Below are positions 6,344-12,977 of a stretch of 12,977 nucleotides of DNA, piece after piece; within the stretch, counting starts at the first letter, position 1; each line of letters starts with the position of its first letter. A program made the translations under genes and the position numbers. The notes beneath the pieces were generated by a model, which was not told the DNA's origin, ran no database searches, and was given only the letters and a program-made list of their open reading frames with translations. Source of the DNA: Cyclobacteriaceae bacterium (GTDB lineage Bacteria; Bacteroidota; Bacteroidia; Cytophagales; Cyclobacteriaceae); contig JANQPK010000416.1 in assembly GCA_028289505.1 (NCBI GenBank), positions 1 to 12,977 on the forward strand. The letters run 5' to 3'.

Positions 6344-7547
6344 CTTTTATAAATTTTTACCGTTCATCGGTTTAGTTTTCAGCAATACTATGGTTTTGAC
6401 AGGACAGTCTAACCCTGATATTGAACCGATAGATTCTTTAAAGGCTACAGTGCGTTACGGTAGCAAGGGGTTCGAGTTCAGAACGGGTGATAACAATTAC
6501 TTGATGCAAATTGAGTGGCGACTCCAGACCAGAATGGCGGCACCATTCGACAGTGACCCTATCAGCTTTGAAGATTTTGAAGAAGACCAACTGCTCATTG
6601 GTATAAACAGGGCCCGTATGAAAGTGGGTGGGCATGCTTTCAGACCCTACTTTAAGTATTATCTGGAGTACGAGCTCTGGGCTGGCAAACTTTTAGATTT
6701 CAGAGCAATGTATGAAATAGCACCTGCAATTAATATTAAAATCGGTCAGTGGAAGGCCCAATACAGCAGGGAGCGGATCGTTTCATCAGGGAAACAACAA
6801 GCCGGTGATCGCTCTATACTGAATTATGCTTTTACCCTAGATCGCCAACAAGGCATTTCATTGTATGGGAGATTGAAGGGGGACGGAGCTTGGGATTTTA
6901 ATTATTGGATTTCTGTTTTTATGGGAACCGGAAGGGGTGCTAATGAAAATGACGACGATAATTTAATGTGGATGACCAGATGGCAATGGAATCCCTTAGG
7001 TGAACCGGTTGACTTTACAGGTTCTGACATGCGCAAACAGCGTCCATTTCGATTAAGCGTTGCGGTTGCCGCAACCACAAACCGCAGCTCTTTCACCAGG
7101 TTTTCCACCAACGGTGGAGGGCAACTACCGGGCTTTGAAGATGGTACACCTGGACAATATCGAATTAACCAGTTGTTATTTGAGACCGCAGCAAAATACA
7201 ATGGGTTTTCCTGGCACCAGGAGTTTCATTGGAAGGAAATAGATGATCGAAACAACATGCAAACTACGATCCTGGTTGGAAATTTTTTTCAACTGGGATA
7301 TTTTCCTCATCACCTGATTGAATCTTTTCCTAATAAGTTGGAATTGTTTTCCAGATATGCCATCTATGACCCAGATACCAATCTTGCCAATAATTTCCGG
7401 GATGAGTTTACCTTGGGTGCAAATTGGTTCTTTAATGCTCATAGGAACAAGCTTACCCTGGAGTACTCCAACCTTCAATTTCAGGACAGTCCGGAATCTA
7501 TTAGAGATGGTTCAAGAGCCAGACTTCAGTGGGACGTTTCATTCTAA
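6327..7547 (+). CDS. OprO/OprP-like phosphate-selective porin family protein
   Basis: The product is an outer-membrane beta-barrel of about 406 residues, resembling the porin O/P family (PF07396). The mature N-terminus has KGFEFRTGDNNYLMQIEWRL. A segment INIKIGQWKAQYSRERIVSS follows, then TLDRQQGISLYG, and the chain ends with RARLQWDVSF with a terminal Phe. These motifs are typical of this family, which passes phosphate, polyphosphate or other anions. The same frame has an upstream ATG at 6270, but that would overlap the PLD gene by 74 nt and put 24 non-hydrophobic residues before the signal peptide. I therefore chose the TTG at 6327, 15 nt before the PLD stop. The signal peptide runs through FYKFLPFIGLVFS to LTGQ. 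The gene is probably cotranscribed with the PLD-like gene. Neither a phosphate transporter nor a Pho regulator is nearby, so phosphate specificity is not shown. Confidence 0.82.
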   Translation: MQLPISFYKFLPFIGLVFSNTMVLTGQSNPDIEPIDSLKATVRYGSKGFEFRTGDNNYLMQIEWRLQTRMAAPFDSDPISFEDFEEDQLLIGINRARMKVGGHAFRPYFKYYLEYELWAGKLLDFRAMYEIAPAINIKIGQWKAQYSRERIVSSGKQQAGDRSILNYAFTLDRQQGISLYGRLKGDGAWDFNYWISVFMGTGRGANENDDDNLMWMTRWQWNPLGEPVDFTGSDMRKQRPFRLSVAVAATTNRSSFTRFSTNGGGQLPGFEDGTPGQYRINQLLFETAAKYNGFSWHQEFHWKEIDDRNNMQTTILVGNFFQLGYFPHHLIESFPNKLELFSRYAIYDPDTNLANNFRDEFTLGANWFFNAHRNKLTLEYSNLQFQDSPESIRDGSRARLQWDVSF

Positions 7548-7574
7548 GACCGGAGTAATCTAATTATTTTATAT

Positions 7575-7582
7575 TATTTTTG
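7575..7582 (+). promoter_or_regulatory. possible -7 promoter element for the lipoprotein cluster
   Basis: TATTTTTG matches the Bacteroidota -7 consensus TAnnTTTG exactly and lies 48 nt before the ATG of the DUF4136 lipoprotein gene. No convincing -33 TTTG is seen in the A/T-rich sequence before it. It would drive the run 7630-10650. Confidence 0.35.
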
Positions 7583-7629
7583 TGTCCTTTTTATAAACGC
7601 CAATATGGCAAAAATTAAACTAACCAGTT

Positions 7630-8262
7630 ATGATGAAAAAGCAGAGCAGTAAAGCCTTGATGGGGATGGTGGTCGCTGTCTTTCTTTCAGGCTGTTACCC
7701 CAGTGAAGATTTTTTTGTGGAAGAACTGGACCTGGTAGTAACCAACTACGATGAGGAAGAAAATTATGCCAGGTTCACCACATTTGCAGTACCTGATTCA
7801 GTAGTGAGAATTGGTGATGACGGCAGTGAGGAGCCGGGTCCGTTTGATGATTTAATATTGGATCTAGTGAGTGATAATATGCGGAGTCTAGGTTATGTGG
7901 AGGAAGATGATCCCGAAAACAACACCCCCGATCTGATCGTATTGGTGGAACTATTGGTTCAGGATAACACCGTAGTGGCCCCATGTTGGCCTGGCTGGGG
8001 CTGGTGGGGAGGCTGGCCACCTTATTGGGGACCAGGCTGGTGCGGTGGCTGGCCCTGGGTACCAGTTGGTTCTTACACCACCGGAACATTAACCTTTAAT
8101 ATGATTGATGTAAATGAAGCCGATATGGATGAAGAAACGGTCCCTGTAGTTTGGAATAGTATCATCAATGGTTTGGTGACTGGCTCAGATGCCAGTATTG
8201 AGAATAGGATCCGTACCAATATCAATCAGGCTTTTGATCAATCACCATATCTAGGTCGCTAA
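7630..8262 (+). CDS. DUF4136-like lipoprotein with Trp/Gly-rich insert
   Basis: This 210-residue protein has a lipoprotein signal peptide with lipobox FLSGC; the lipidated cysteine is C22. The next residues SEDFF are acidic, which in Bacteroidota can favour surface exposure, though this is only a hint. The layout fits DUF4136 (PF13590): YARFTTFAVPDSV near 46, then DDLILDLVSDNMRSLGYV, a DLIVLVELLV strand near 101-110, and VWNSIINGLV near 174-183. Between the strands lies an insert (119-144) with many Trp, Gly and Pro residues and two cysteines, C119 and C138, which could form a disulfide. The molecular role of DUF4136 proteins is unknown. The gene is the first of a run of closely spaced genes; the next starts 15 nt later. 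Confidence 0.82.
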   Translation: MMKKQSSKALMGMVVAVFLSGCYPSEDFFVEELDLVVTNYDEEENYARFTTFAVPDSVVRIGDDGSEEPGPFDDLILDLVSDNMRSLGYVEEDDPENNTPDLIVLVELLVQDNTVVAPCWPGWGWWGGWPPYWGPGWCGGWPWVPVGSYTTGTLTFNMIDVNEADMDEETVPVVWNSIINGLVTGSDASIENRIRTNINQAFDQSPYLGR

Positions 8263-8277
8263 ACAATCAGCAAAACC

Positions 8278-8874
8278 ATGTTAAGAAAACATATCATAAT
8301 TCTAGCCCTGTCTCTTCTTTTTTCATTCAATGTTTCAGCACAGGAGTGGGATTGGGCCACTAGTGTACACTACAGTGTGGGATTACCTATTGGTGACCTT
8401 AAAGATTTTACTGATAATACCAGTGGAAGAGGGATTATTTTTGAAGCCAGAAATTTTAGGAGTGATCAACTTAGTATTGGTTTTAGCCTTGGCTGGCAGG
8501 TGTTTAAGGACCGACTGGAAGGGACATTTTCGCAAGATGGTCAAGACATTACCGGTACACAGGTGCGCTACGTAAATACCTTGCCAATCATGTTTACCAC
8601 ACACTATTACCTGGGTGACCCAGGGAGTGTACGTCCATATCTAGGGGCAGGAGTAGGGACTGTCCGTTCTTTGCAAAGAACAGATGTTGGACTTTTTTCT
8701 CTTAGCAACAACAACTGGCATTTTGGATTCTATCCCGAAGTTGGTGTATTCATCCCGGTATCATTTGATATGGGAATCAATGTGGCAGCAAAATACAATT
8801 ATGGTATTGCCACCAGCGATTCGTTCGACTATACCTACCTGGCGCTAAGCGTTGGCTTTACCTGGCTGAATTAA
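8278..8874 (+). CDS. outer-membrane beta-barrel protein
   Basis: This 198-residue protein has a signal peptide (about 1-21, ending NVSAQEW). The rest reads as a small eight-stranded barrel: alternating polar and aromatic strands with glycine turns, ATSVHYSVGLPIGDLKD, SIGFSLGWQVF, then VRPYLGAGVGTVRS and a final strand LALSVGFTWLN. PYLGAGVG is a hallmark of the OMP_b-brl (OmpX/OmpA-like, PF13505) group. Such proteins sit in the outer membrane; a specific function cannot be named. It lies 15 nt after the DUF4136 lipoprotein gene and 12 nt before the next lipoprotein gene, so all three are likely made together and may act together at the outer membrane. That is an inference from layout only. Confidence 0.8.
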   Translation: MLRKHIIILALSLLFSFNVSAQEWDWATSVHYSVGLPIGDLKDFTDNTSGRGIIFEARNFRSDQLSIGFSLGWQVFKDRLEGTFSQDGQDITGTQVRYVNTLPIMFTTHYYLGDPGSVRPYLGAGVGTVRSLQRTDVGLFSLSNNNWHFGFYPEVGVFIPVSFDMGINVAAKYNYGIATSDSFDYTYLALSVGFTWLN

Positions 8875-8886
8875 TTACATTCGAAT

Positions 8887-9537
8887 ATGAAAAACTTAAT
8901 CCTCTACCTTACACTGGTTATTGGGCTCTTTTCTTGTAGATCTACCCAATTACTGGGATCGTGGAAATTGGAGGATGCACCCTCTAAGCAGTACAAAGAT
9001 GTGGGAGTGGTTTTGGTAACTCCCAACATGTCCACTAGATCCATTATTGAGAGTGATATTGCCATACTTTTGGCGGAAAAAGGGGTGAAAGCATCTCCAA
9101 CATTCGATGTTTTCCCATTTGTTGCCAAAAAGAATGAACTGTTTGAAGATATCGATGAAGAAAAGCTTCAGCAATATGCCCGAGAAAGAGTTGAAAAGAT
9201 GGGATTTGATGCCATACTGATGATCGCTTTGTTGAATAAAGACACTGAATCACAATATCATCAAGGGTCCAGTATTTCGTTTGCAGTTCCAGCTTACCAA
9301 ACTAACTACTACGGCTACTACCAGTACGTTTATTCTACCATTCAAGCTCCAGGATACTACAGCGTAAAATCCATTTTTACCCTTGAATCCAATCTTTATG
9401 AGGTAGAATCTGAACAATTGATCTGGACAGCGCAAACAAAAACCAAGAAGGATGCCTCCTCCATCCATAAAGAGTCTAAGGAATTTGCTAATATTATCGT
9501 GCAGGATATGTTAAAAAAGGAGGCTCTGGTTCCCTAA
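8887..9537 (+). CDS. lipoprotein of unknown function
   Basis: The 216-residue product has a short lipoprotein signal peptide ending GLFSC; the lipidated cysteine is C17. The mature protein begins with a strand (KDVGVVLVTP), followed by a helical segment with IIESDIAILLAEKGVKAS and a helix with ARERVEKMGFDAILMIALL. It then has a Tyr-rich stretch around 138-158 (YYGYYQYVYS) and two strands, SIFTLESNLYEVE and EQLIWTAQTKT. This order of a degrading-enzyme-free alpha/beta lipoprotein with a Tyr/Gly-rich loop and an ending strand LIWTAQTKT looks like the DUF4136 or TolB-N/CsgG-like group, but I cannot assign it with confidence. The stop codon TAA is directly followed by the ATG of the FGE-like gene (TAAATG), which suggests translational coupling. 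Confidence 0.7.
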   Translation: MKNLILYLTLVIGLFSCRSTQLLGSWKLEDAPSKQYKDVGVVLVTPNMSTRSIIESDIAILLAEKGVKASPTFDVFPFVAKKNELFEDIDEEKLQQYARERVEKMGFDAILMIALLNKDTESQYHQGSSISFAVPAYQTNYYGYYQYVYSTIQAPGYYSVKSIFTLESNLYEVESEQLIWTAQTKTKKDASSIHKESKEFANIIVQDMLKKEALVP

Positions 9538-10650
9538 ATGGATTCGAAATTATTCTACTTAACCATACTTACCCTATTGGTTTCTTGTTCTTCACAAAAA
9601 ACCACTGAGGTTCCCACTGTCATTAACGCCCCCTCTCCAAGTTATAAGGTCAATACTGCCACACCACCTGGAGATGGTCCTCCAGGTATGGTCTGGATTC
9701 CAGGAGGCCAGTTCACCATGGGAGCACTTAACCATGATGACCAAGCCAGGCCCGATGAGCGGCCAGCACATAAAGTTGCTGTGGATGGATTCTGGATGGA
9801 CATAACCGAGGTTACCAATCAGCAGTTTCAAAAATTTGTAGATGCTACTGGTTACGTTACCGTAGCAGAAATACCCCCAAGGTGGGAAGATATGAAAAAG
9901 CAACTGGAGCCAGGAACTCCTAGACCCCATGACTCCGTTTTTGTGGCTGCCTCCATGGTGTTTACCCCGGTTGCTACCAATAATCTTTACGATTGGACCC
10001 AATGGTGGAGTTGGGTGGAGGGTGCCAATTGGAGACACCCTCAAGGTACTGGTAGTACCATTGATGATAAAGAGAATCACCCGGTGGTACAGGTTTCATG
10101 GGACGATACCCAGGCTTATCTGGAATGGGCCGGTAAGAGACTTCCCACGGAGGCCGAATGGGAATTTGCAGCTCGAGGTGGACTAATAGATAAGCTTTAT
10201 CCCTGGGGAGATAACAATAATATTACCGTCTGCGGTAACACCTGGCAAGGGAAATTCCCTGAGCACAATACCTATGAAGATGGTTTTTTTACCACCGCGC
10301 CGGTGAAGTCTTATCAGCCCAACGGATATGGATTATACGATATAGCTGGAAATGTTTGGGAGTGGACCGCTGACTGGTATAATGTAAATTATTATGCAGA
10401 ATGTGCCGCTCAAGGGATGGTGGAAAACCCTACCGGTCCCAGTCAACCCTACGATCCTAGACAACCATTCATGCCTCAGAGAGTACAAAGAGGTGGCTCA
10501 TTTCTATGTAATGAAAGCTACTGCAGTAGTTATCGTGCTAGTGCGCGCATGCATTCAAGTCAGGATACTGGGCAAGATCATGCTGGATTTAGGGGAGTTA
10601 TGACCCAAAAAATGTGGGAAGACCTCAAATCCCATGACTCCAATCAGTAA
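9538..10650 (+). CDS. lipoprotein with formylglycine-generating-enzyme (FGE-sulfatase) domain
   Basis: The 370-residue product starts with a lipoprotein signal peptide (lipobox LLVSC, C17). A linker rich in Thr/Pro is followed by an FGE-sulfatase domain (PF03781, about 48-356): GMVWIPGGQFTMGA, DERPAHKVAVDGFWMD, ITEVTNQQFQKF, QVSWDDTQAYLEWAGKRLPT, EAEWEFAARGG, YPWGD, NGYGLYDIAGNVWEWT and RGGSFLCNESYCSSYRASAR. The pair C324 and C329 sits where human FGE has Cys336 and Cys341, the copper-binding active-site cysteines that convert a sulfatase Cys to formylglycine. NTWQGKFP also matches. So the catalytic pair is kept, unlike gliding-motility lipoproteins GldJ/GldK, which share the fold but lack it in the examples I know. 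No sulfatase is in the window, so the target is unknown. The gene is coupled to the preceding lipoprotein gene. Confidence 0.88.
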   Translation: MDSKLFYLTILTLLVSCSSQKTTEVPTVINAPSPSYKVNTATPPGDGPPGMVWIPGGQFTMGALNHDDQARPDERPAHKVAVDGFWMDITEVTNQQFQKFVDATGYVTVAEIPPRWEDMKKQLEPGTPRPHDSVFVAASMVFTPVATNNLYDWTQWWSWVEGANWRHPQGTGSTIDDKENHPVVQVSWDDTQAYLEWAGKRLPTEAEWEFAARGGLIDKLYPWGDNNNITVCGNTWQGKFPEHNTYEDGFFTTAPVKSYQPNGYGLYDIAGNVWEWTADWYNVNYYAECAAQGMVENPTGPSQPYDPRQPFMPQRVQRGGSFLCNESYCSSYRASARMHSSQDTGQDHAGFRGVMTQKMWEDLKSHDSNQ

Positions 10651-10695
10651 TGAGCCCATTTAACTGTGCCATTTGACCTTAACACAAAAAAGACT

Positions 10696-10736
10696 TAGAT
10701 TCCCATTCTAGTGATTGAGTAAAAAAACTCTAGAAT
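10696..10736 (+). promoter_or_regulatory. possible promoter region with hairpin before the SnoaL-like gene
   Basis: TTTG at 10672-10675 and TAGATTCC at 10696-10703 lie 20 nt apart and match the Bacteroidota promoter only in part. A hairpin follows: ATTCTA (10705-10710) and GAGT (10717-10720) pair with ACTC (10727-10730) and TAGAAT (10731-10736), with a 6-nt bulge and an A-rich loop. No T-tract follows. It may lie in the 5' leader of the 10756 gene. Confidence 0.25.
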
Positions 10737-10755
10737 CCTAAATAAATACAACTTT

Positions 10756-11271
10756 ATGGATTACCTAAAAATGACAATTCTGCTTGCGGGTTTCTTCTGG
10801 TTTACCACCAGTTGTAGTCAGCCCGACAACAGTCAGGCAACTATTGAGGTGGTGGAACAATACCTGGAAGCAGTTGACAACAATGACTACGAAGCAATGG
10901 CTGCCCTGCTAGCCGATGATTACTTGGGTTTGGGACCCTCCATTAATGATAGTACTAACAAGGAGTTGGCTTTAGAAAGTTGGAAATGGAATTCAGAGAA
11001 TCTTTATCAGGATGTAAGCTTTGAGCGTACGCAAACTTTCGCTAGTGCCATTAAGGATGGACGATTTGCTGGAGACTGGGCTTACAATTGGGCTTATGTG
11101 AACATTACCTACCAAGATGGCAGCGGTCCTGTACAACTCATGATGAATGCTGTGTATAAAGTTGAGCACGGAAAAATTGCTCGCTCACGAACATTTTATA
11201 ACGAGGCAGACGTTTGGGAGCAGTTGGGGTATCGTATTTTTCCACCATTGGAAATCCCGGAAGAGGAATAA
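10756..11271 (+). CDS. SnoaL/NTF2-like lipoprotein
   Basis: The 171-residue product has a lipoprotein signal peptide ending TTSCSQPD, with C20 as the probable lipidated residue. The mature part reads as an NTF2-like or SnoaL-like cone fold: helix VEQYLEAVDNNDYEAMAALL, the loop LADDYLGLGPSI, then strands ending VQLMMNAVYKVEHGKIARSRTF and a final tyrosine-rich strand. The pattern VEQYLEAVDNNDYEAMAALLADDY, as shown in parts here, is the common start of these domains, and EHGKIARSRTFYNEADVW is their common end. Such domains bind small molecules, act as ketosteroid isomerase-like enzymes or serve as dimerisation modules. No catalytic pair can be chosen with certainty. The gene begins a second close-packed run; the next gene starts 15 nt after its stop. 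Confidence 0.75.
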   Translation: MDYLKMTILLAGFFWFTTSCSQPDNSQATIEVVEQYLEAVDNNDYEAMAALLADDYLGLGPSINDSTNKELALESWKWNSENLYQDVSFERTQTFASAIKDGRFAGDWAYNWAYVNITYQDGSGPVQLMMNAVYKVEHGKIARSRTFYNEADVWEQLGYRIFPPLEIPEEE

Positions 11272-11286
11272 ACCTAAGTTAGAATC

Positions 11287-11763
11287 ATGAAAATCACTAT
11301 ATATCTTGTCCTATGCAGTGCTATATGCTTCAGCATTGAAGTTCATGCACAATCCAACATCGCAGGACCCTTAAACATGTATGTATTTCCCGCTAAAGGT
11401 CAGGATCAAGCCACCCAAGAACAGGACGAATATGCCTGCTATAAATGGGCTGTAGAACAGTCGGGTATAGATCCTATGAACCCACCGGATGTTCAAGCCG
11501 ATCCCAATGCGGGTACAGGAGCAGTAGTAGGAAGCTCTGCTCGTGGCGCTGCCGCTGGAGCCGCAGTAGGGGCCATCACTGGGAGTGCCGGAAAGGGTGC
11601 CGCCATAGGGGCAACTCTGGGAGCGTTTGGGGGAGTAGGCAGAAGAAGAGCAGCTCAGGCCGGGGCTGAACAACAGGCAGCTCAACAGGAGGCTGCTATG
11701 ATCAACAGTTTTAAGAAAGCATTTGCAGCTTGTTTGGAGGGCAAAGGTTACACCGTAAAATAA
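11287..11763 (+). CDS. glycine-zipper protein (YMGG-like)
   Basis: This 158-residue exported protein has a signal peptide (about 1-21, ending VHAQSN). It then shows FPAKGQDQATQEQDEYACYKW, of which the shorter core FPAKGQDQ and CYKWAVEQSGIDP is typical of this group. A glycine-zipper segment follows at about 75-115, with GAAAGAAVGAITGSAGKGAAIGA arranged in small pieces of GxxxG (GAAAGAAVG and GKGAAIGATLG). A polar helix RRRAAQAGAEQQ and a C-terminal helix NSFKKAFAACLEGKGYTVK end it. Two cysteines (in YACYKW and FAACLEG) may form a disulfide. Glycine zippers usually insert in or span membranes. The family (Gly-zipper_YMGG) is widespread, but its job is unknown. Its TAA stop overlaps the ATG of the next gene as TAATG, so the two are translationally coupled. 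Confidence 0.82.
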   Translation: MKITIYLVLCSAICFSIEVHAQSNIAGPLNMYVFPAKGQDQATQEQDEYACYKWAVEQSGIDPMNPPDVQADPNAGTGAVVGSSARGAAAGAAVGAITGSAGKGAAIGATLGAFGGVGRRRAAQAGAEQQAAQQEAAMINSFKKAFAACLEGKGYTVK

Positions 11764-12881
11764 TGAAAGCGGGTTTCCATTTGCCTGTACTATTGCTTGC
11801 TTTTTTTCTTTTCTGTGGTACCTGTCCGGAACTAATCTCCCAAGATAGTTGGGAAGAAGGTGCATTCGATAAACGCACTGGAGCAAAACTTTCCGATCAA
11901 CAGTGGAAGGCACTACTACCAGATACCTATGACCTATTTGGAAATGATAATGTACTTGAGCTGGTCATAGAAAGTGATTTCAAGAAGTTTATAAGGGATA
12001 AGGATAAGGATCAATATCAGGAAGCCCTGCTCCATCACCCTTTAAATGATACTACTTTGGTTAAGCGGGTGGTTCGCATTAAACCCCGAGGTATTTTCCG
12101 AAAGAAATACTGCTCAGTACCACCCATTAAGTTGAATTTTAAACACACCGACCTCTATGTAAAAAGCGTCCAGCAATTGGAAAAGATGAAGGTAGTTACC
12201 GAATGCAGGAATGCCGTCAGCTATGAAGACTATGTGCTCAGGGAGTACCTCACCTACAAGATTTATCAGCAGCTGACAAATCTTAGTTTCAAAGTTAAAT
12301 TGATTCGTTTGACCACAGTTGACACCGGTAGTAAGAAGAAAAAAACCAACAGCAGTTATGCCTTTCTTATTGAAGAAGTAGACGATTTGGCTAAACGGAT
12401 TGGTTTGGAATATCTTGATACCGAAACCGCCAATAGCAATAGTGTAGTGGATGAGAACATGGCCATGCTTTCCGTTTTCCAATATATGATTGGAAACACT
12501 GATTGGTCAGTGGCTGGTGCACATAATATTAAGTTATTTAAAGATGATGATCCGGCTCAGCTTAAAGCATTTGCCGCTCCATACGATTTTGATTACTCAG
12601 GATTAGTAAATGCCCCTTATGCAGTTCCCACCCCGGGACTTGAAATCTCCAAAGTTCGCAGTAGATACTTCAAATCGCCGTGTTATGATGCTCAGCTTTT
12701 TAAGGATGTAATTCAGCAATTTATATCAGAGAAGAACGATATATACGCTCTTGTAGAAGGTTTTCCTCACTTATCTTCTGCGTCTATAAAAGACATTCTA
12801 ACTTTTCTACAGGGTTTTTACAAACAAATCGAGAGTAAGGGAGTAGAGAACTTCTTTCTGAAGAACTGCGGGAATCTTTAA
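11763..12881 (+). CDS. exported protein with CotH/HipA-like kinase-fold motifs
   Basis: From the ATG at 11763-11765 the product has 372 residues with a signal peptide (about 1-26, FHLPVLLLAFFLFCGTC). A longer in-frame start at 11730 would overlap the preceding gene and add 11 residues before the signal, so I reject it. The mature part resembles CotH-type atypical kinases. A beta-strand pair has RIKPRGIFRKKYCSVPPIKL, and the helix has YEDYVLREYLTYKIYQQLTN. The strand SYAFLIEEVDDL follows; after it come YMIGNTDWSV (241-250) with D247, HNIKL (254-258), and APYDFDYSG (272-280) with D275 and D277. NTDWS, HN and DFD correspond to the catalytic and metal-binding residues of HipA/CotH folds. I infer a secreted kinase-like protein, possibly phosphorylating an exported protein. 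The gene overlaps the glycine-zipper gene and ends 3 nt from a convergent gene. Confidence 0.65.
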   Translation: MKAGFHLPVLLLAFFLFCGTCPELISQDSWEEGAFDKRTGAKLSDQQWKALLPDTYDLFGNDNVLELVIESDFKKFIRDKDKDQYQEALLHHPLNDTTLVKRVVRIKPRGIFRKKYCSVPPIKLNFKHTDLYVKSVQQLEKMKVVTECRNAVSYEDYVLREYLTYKIYQQLTNLSFKVKLIRLTTVDTGSKKKKTNSSYAFLIEEVDDLAKRIGLEYLDTETANSNSVVDENMAMLSVFQYMIGNTDWSVAGAHNIKLFKDDDPAQLKAFAAPYDFDYSGLVNAPYAVPTPGLEISKVRSRYFKSPCYDAQLFKDVIQQFISEKNDIYALVEGFPHLSSASIKDILTFLQGFYKQIESKGVENFFLKNCGNL

Positions 12882-12884
12882 CAG

Positions 12885-12977
12885 TTATCGTTTCAAGTAA
12901 ATGTCCTCCAGAACTTCATTCATTTTTTTCACTGAAAAATGCATATAATTCCATAATCGTCTGTCCATCTCCCCGGA
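12885..12977 (-). CDS. C-terminal end of an unknown minus-strand gene (cut by window edge)
   Basis: A minus-strand frame open to the window edge ends in TAA at 12885-12887. Its last 30 residues contain RRLWNYMHFSVKKMNEVLED and end with IYLKR. The helical, charged sequence without low-complexity bias fits a real C-terminus. It would converge with the plus-strand CotH-like gene with only 3 nt between the stops. Too little is visible to name a family. Confidence 0.5.
   Translation of the reverse strand, partial: SGEMDRRLWNYMHFSVKKMNEVLEDIYLKR

Noticed and set aside
9592..10080. Minus-strand 162-codon open frame
   Set aside because: It is opposite the FGE-like gene, which has full family motifs. 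It is antisense shadow with no domain.
11730..11762. Longer start for the CotH-like gene at ATG 11730
   Set aside because: It would overlap the glycine-zipper gene by 34 nt, while the ATG at 11763 gives a clean signal peptide and a TAATG coupling.
11371..11913. Minus-strand 180-codon open frame
   Set aside because: It lies opposite the glycine-zipper gene and the start of the CotH-like gene, both of which have clear signal peptides and family motifs. Its own sequence looks like antisense of Gly/Ala-rich codons.
1..12977. Mobile elements, CRISPR arrays, tRNA or rRNA genes
   Set aside because: I saw no transposase or integrase motifs, no regularly spaced repeats and no cloverleaf or rRNA-like sequence in either strand.

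Overview
The window looks like chromosomal DNA of a member of the Bacteroidota. The evidence is a TonB-dependent receptor with an N-terminal CarboxypepD_reg-like domain, a moderate-to-low G+C content, start codons without Shine-Dalgarno sequences, several short lipoproteins, and possible promoters of the TAnnTTTG type. I cannot fix the genus. There are no rRNA or tRNA genes, insertion sequences, integrases or CRISPR arrays.

Left part (1-4443), all on the minus strand. The genes are a TonB-dependent outer-membrane receptor (1900-4443), which ends in a clear intrinsic terminator overlapping its own stop codon. Next comes a small ORF without any ATG (1443-1811), then an LpxH-like metallophosphoesterase (397-1248) that overlaps by ATGA with a MurG-like glycosyltransferase cut by the window edge (1-400). 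The last two probably form a translationally coupled envelope-lipid or glycolipid pair.

The divergent intergenic region (4444-4689) holds a perfect CCTGGT/ACCAGG hairpin, a possible minus-strand promoter and a tiny hydrophobic ORF.

Right part (4690-12881), all on the plus strand. Each of these ten genes encodes a protein with a signal peptide or lipobox: a helical secreted protein; a PLD-like protein with degenerate HKD motifs and an OprO/P-like porin that overlap or abut; then a tight run of a DUF4136 lipoprotein, an outer-membrane beta-barrel, a second lipoprotein and a formylglycine-generating-enzyme-like lipoprotein with both active-site cysteines; then a SnoaL/NTF2-like lipoprotein, a glycine-zipper protein and an exported protein with CotH/HipA-like kinase-fold motifs. 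Spacings of 0 to 15 nt, or overlap by TAATG, suggest two operons (7630-10650 and 10756-12881). The end of a convergent minus-strand gene is visible at 12885-12977.

Most of this is ordinary Bacteroidota envelope biology. The more unusual points are the exported FGE-like protein and kinase-fold protein, both potential protein-modifying enzymes, inside a lipoprotein cluster. In addition, four ORFs have no ATG or GTG where one is expected: the 1443-1811 ORF, the TonB receptor, the PLD-like protein and the porin.
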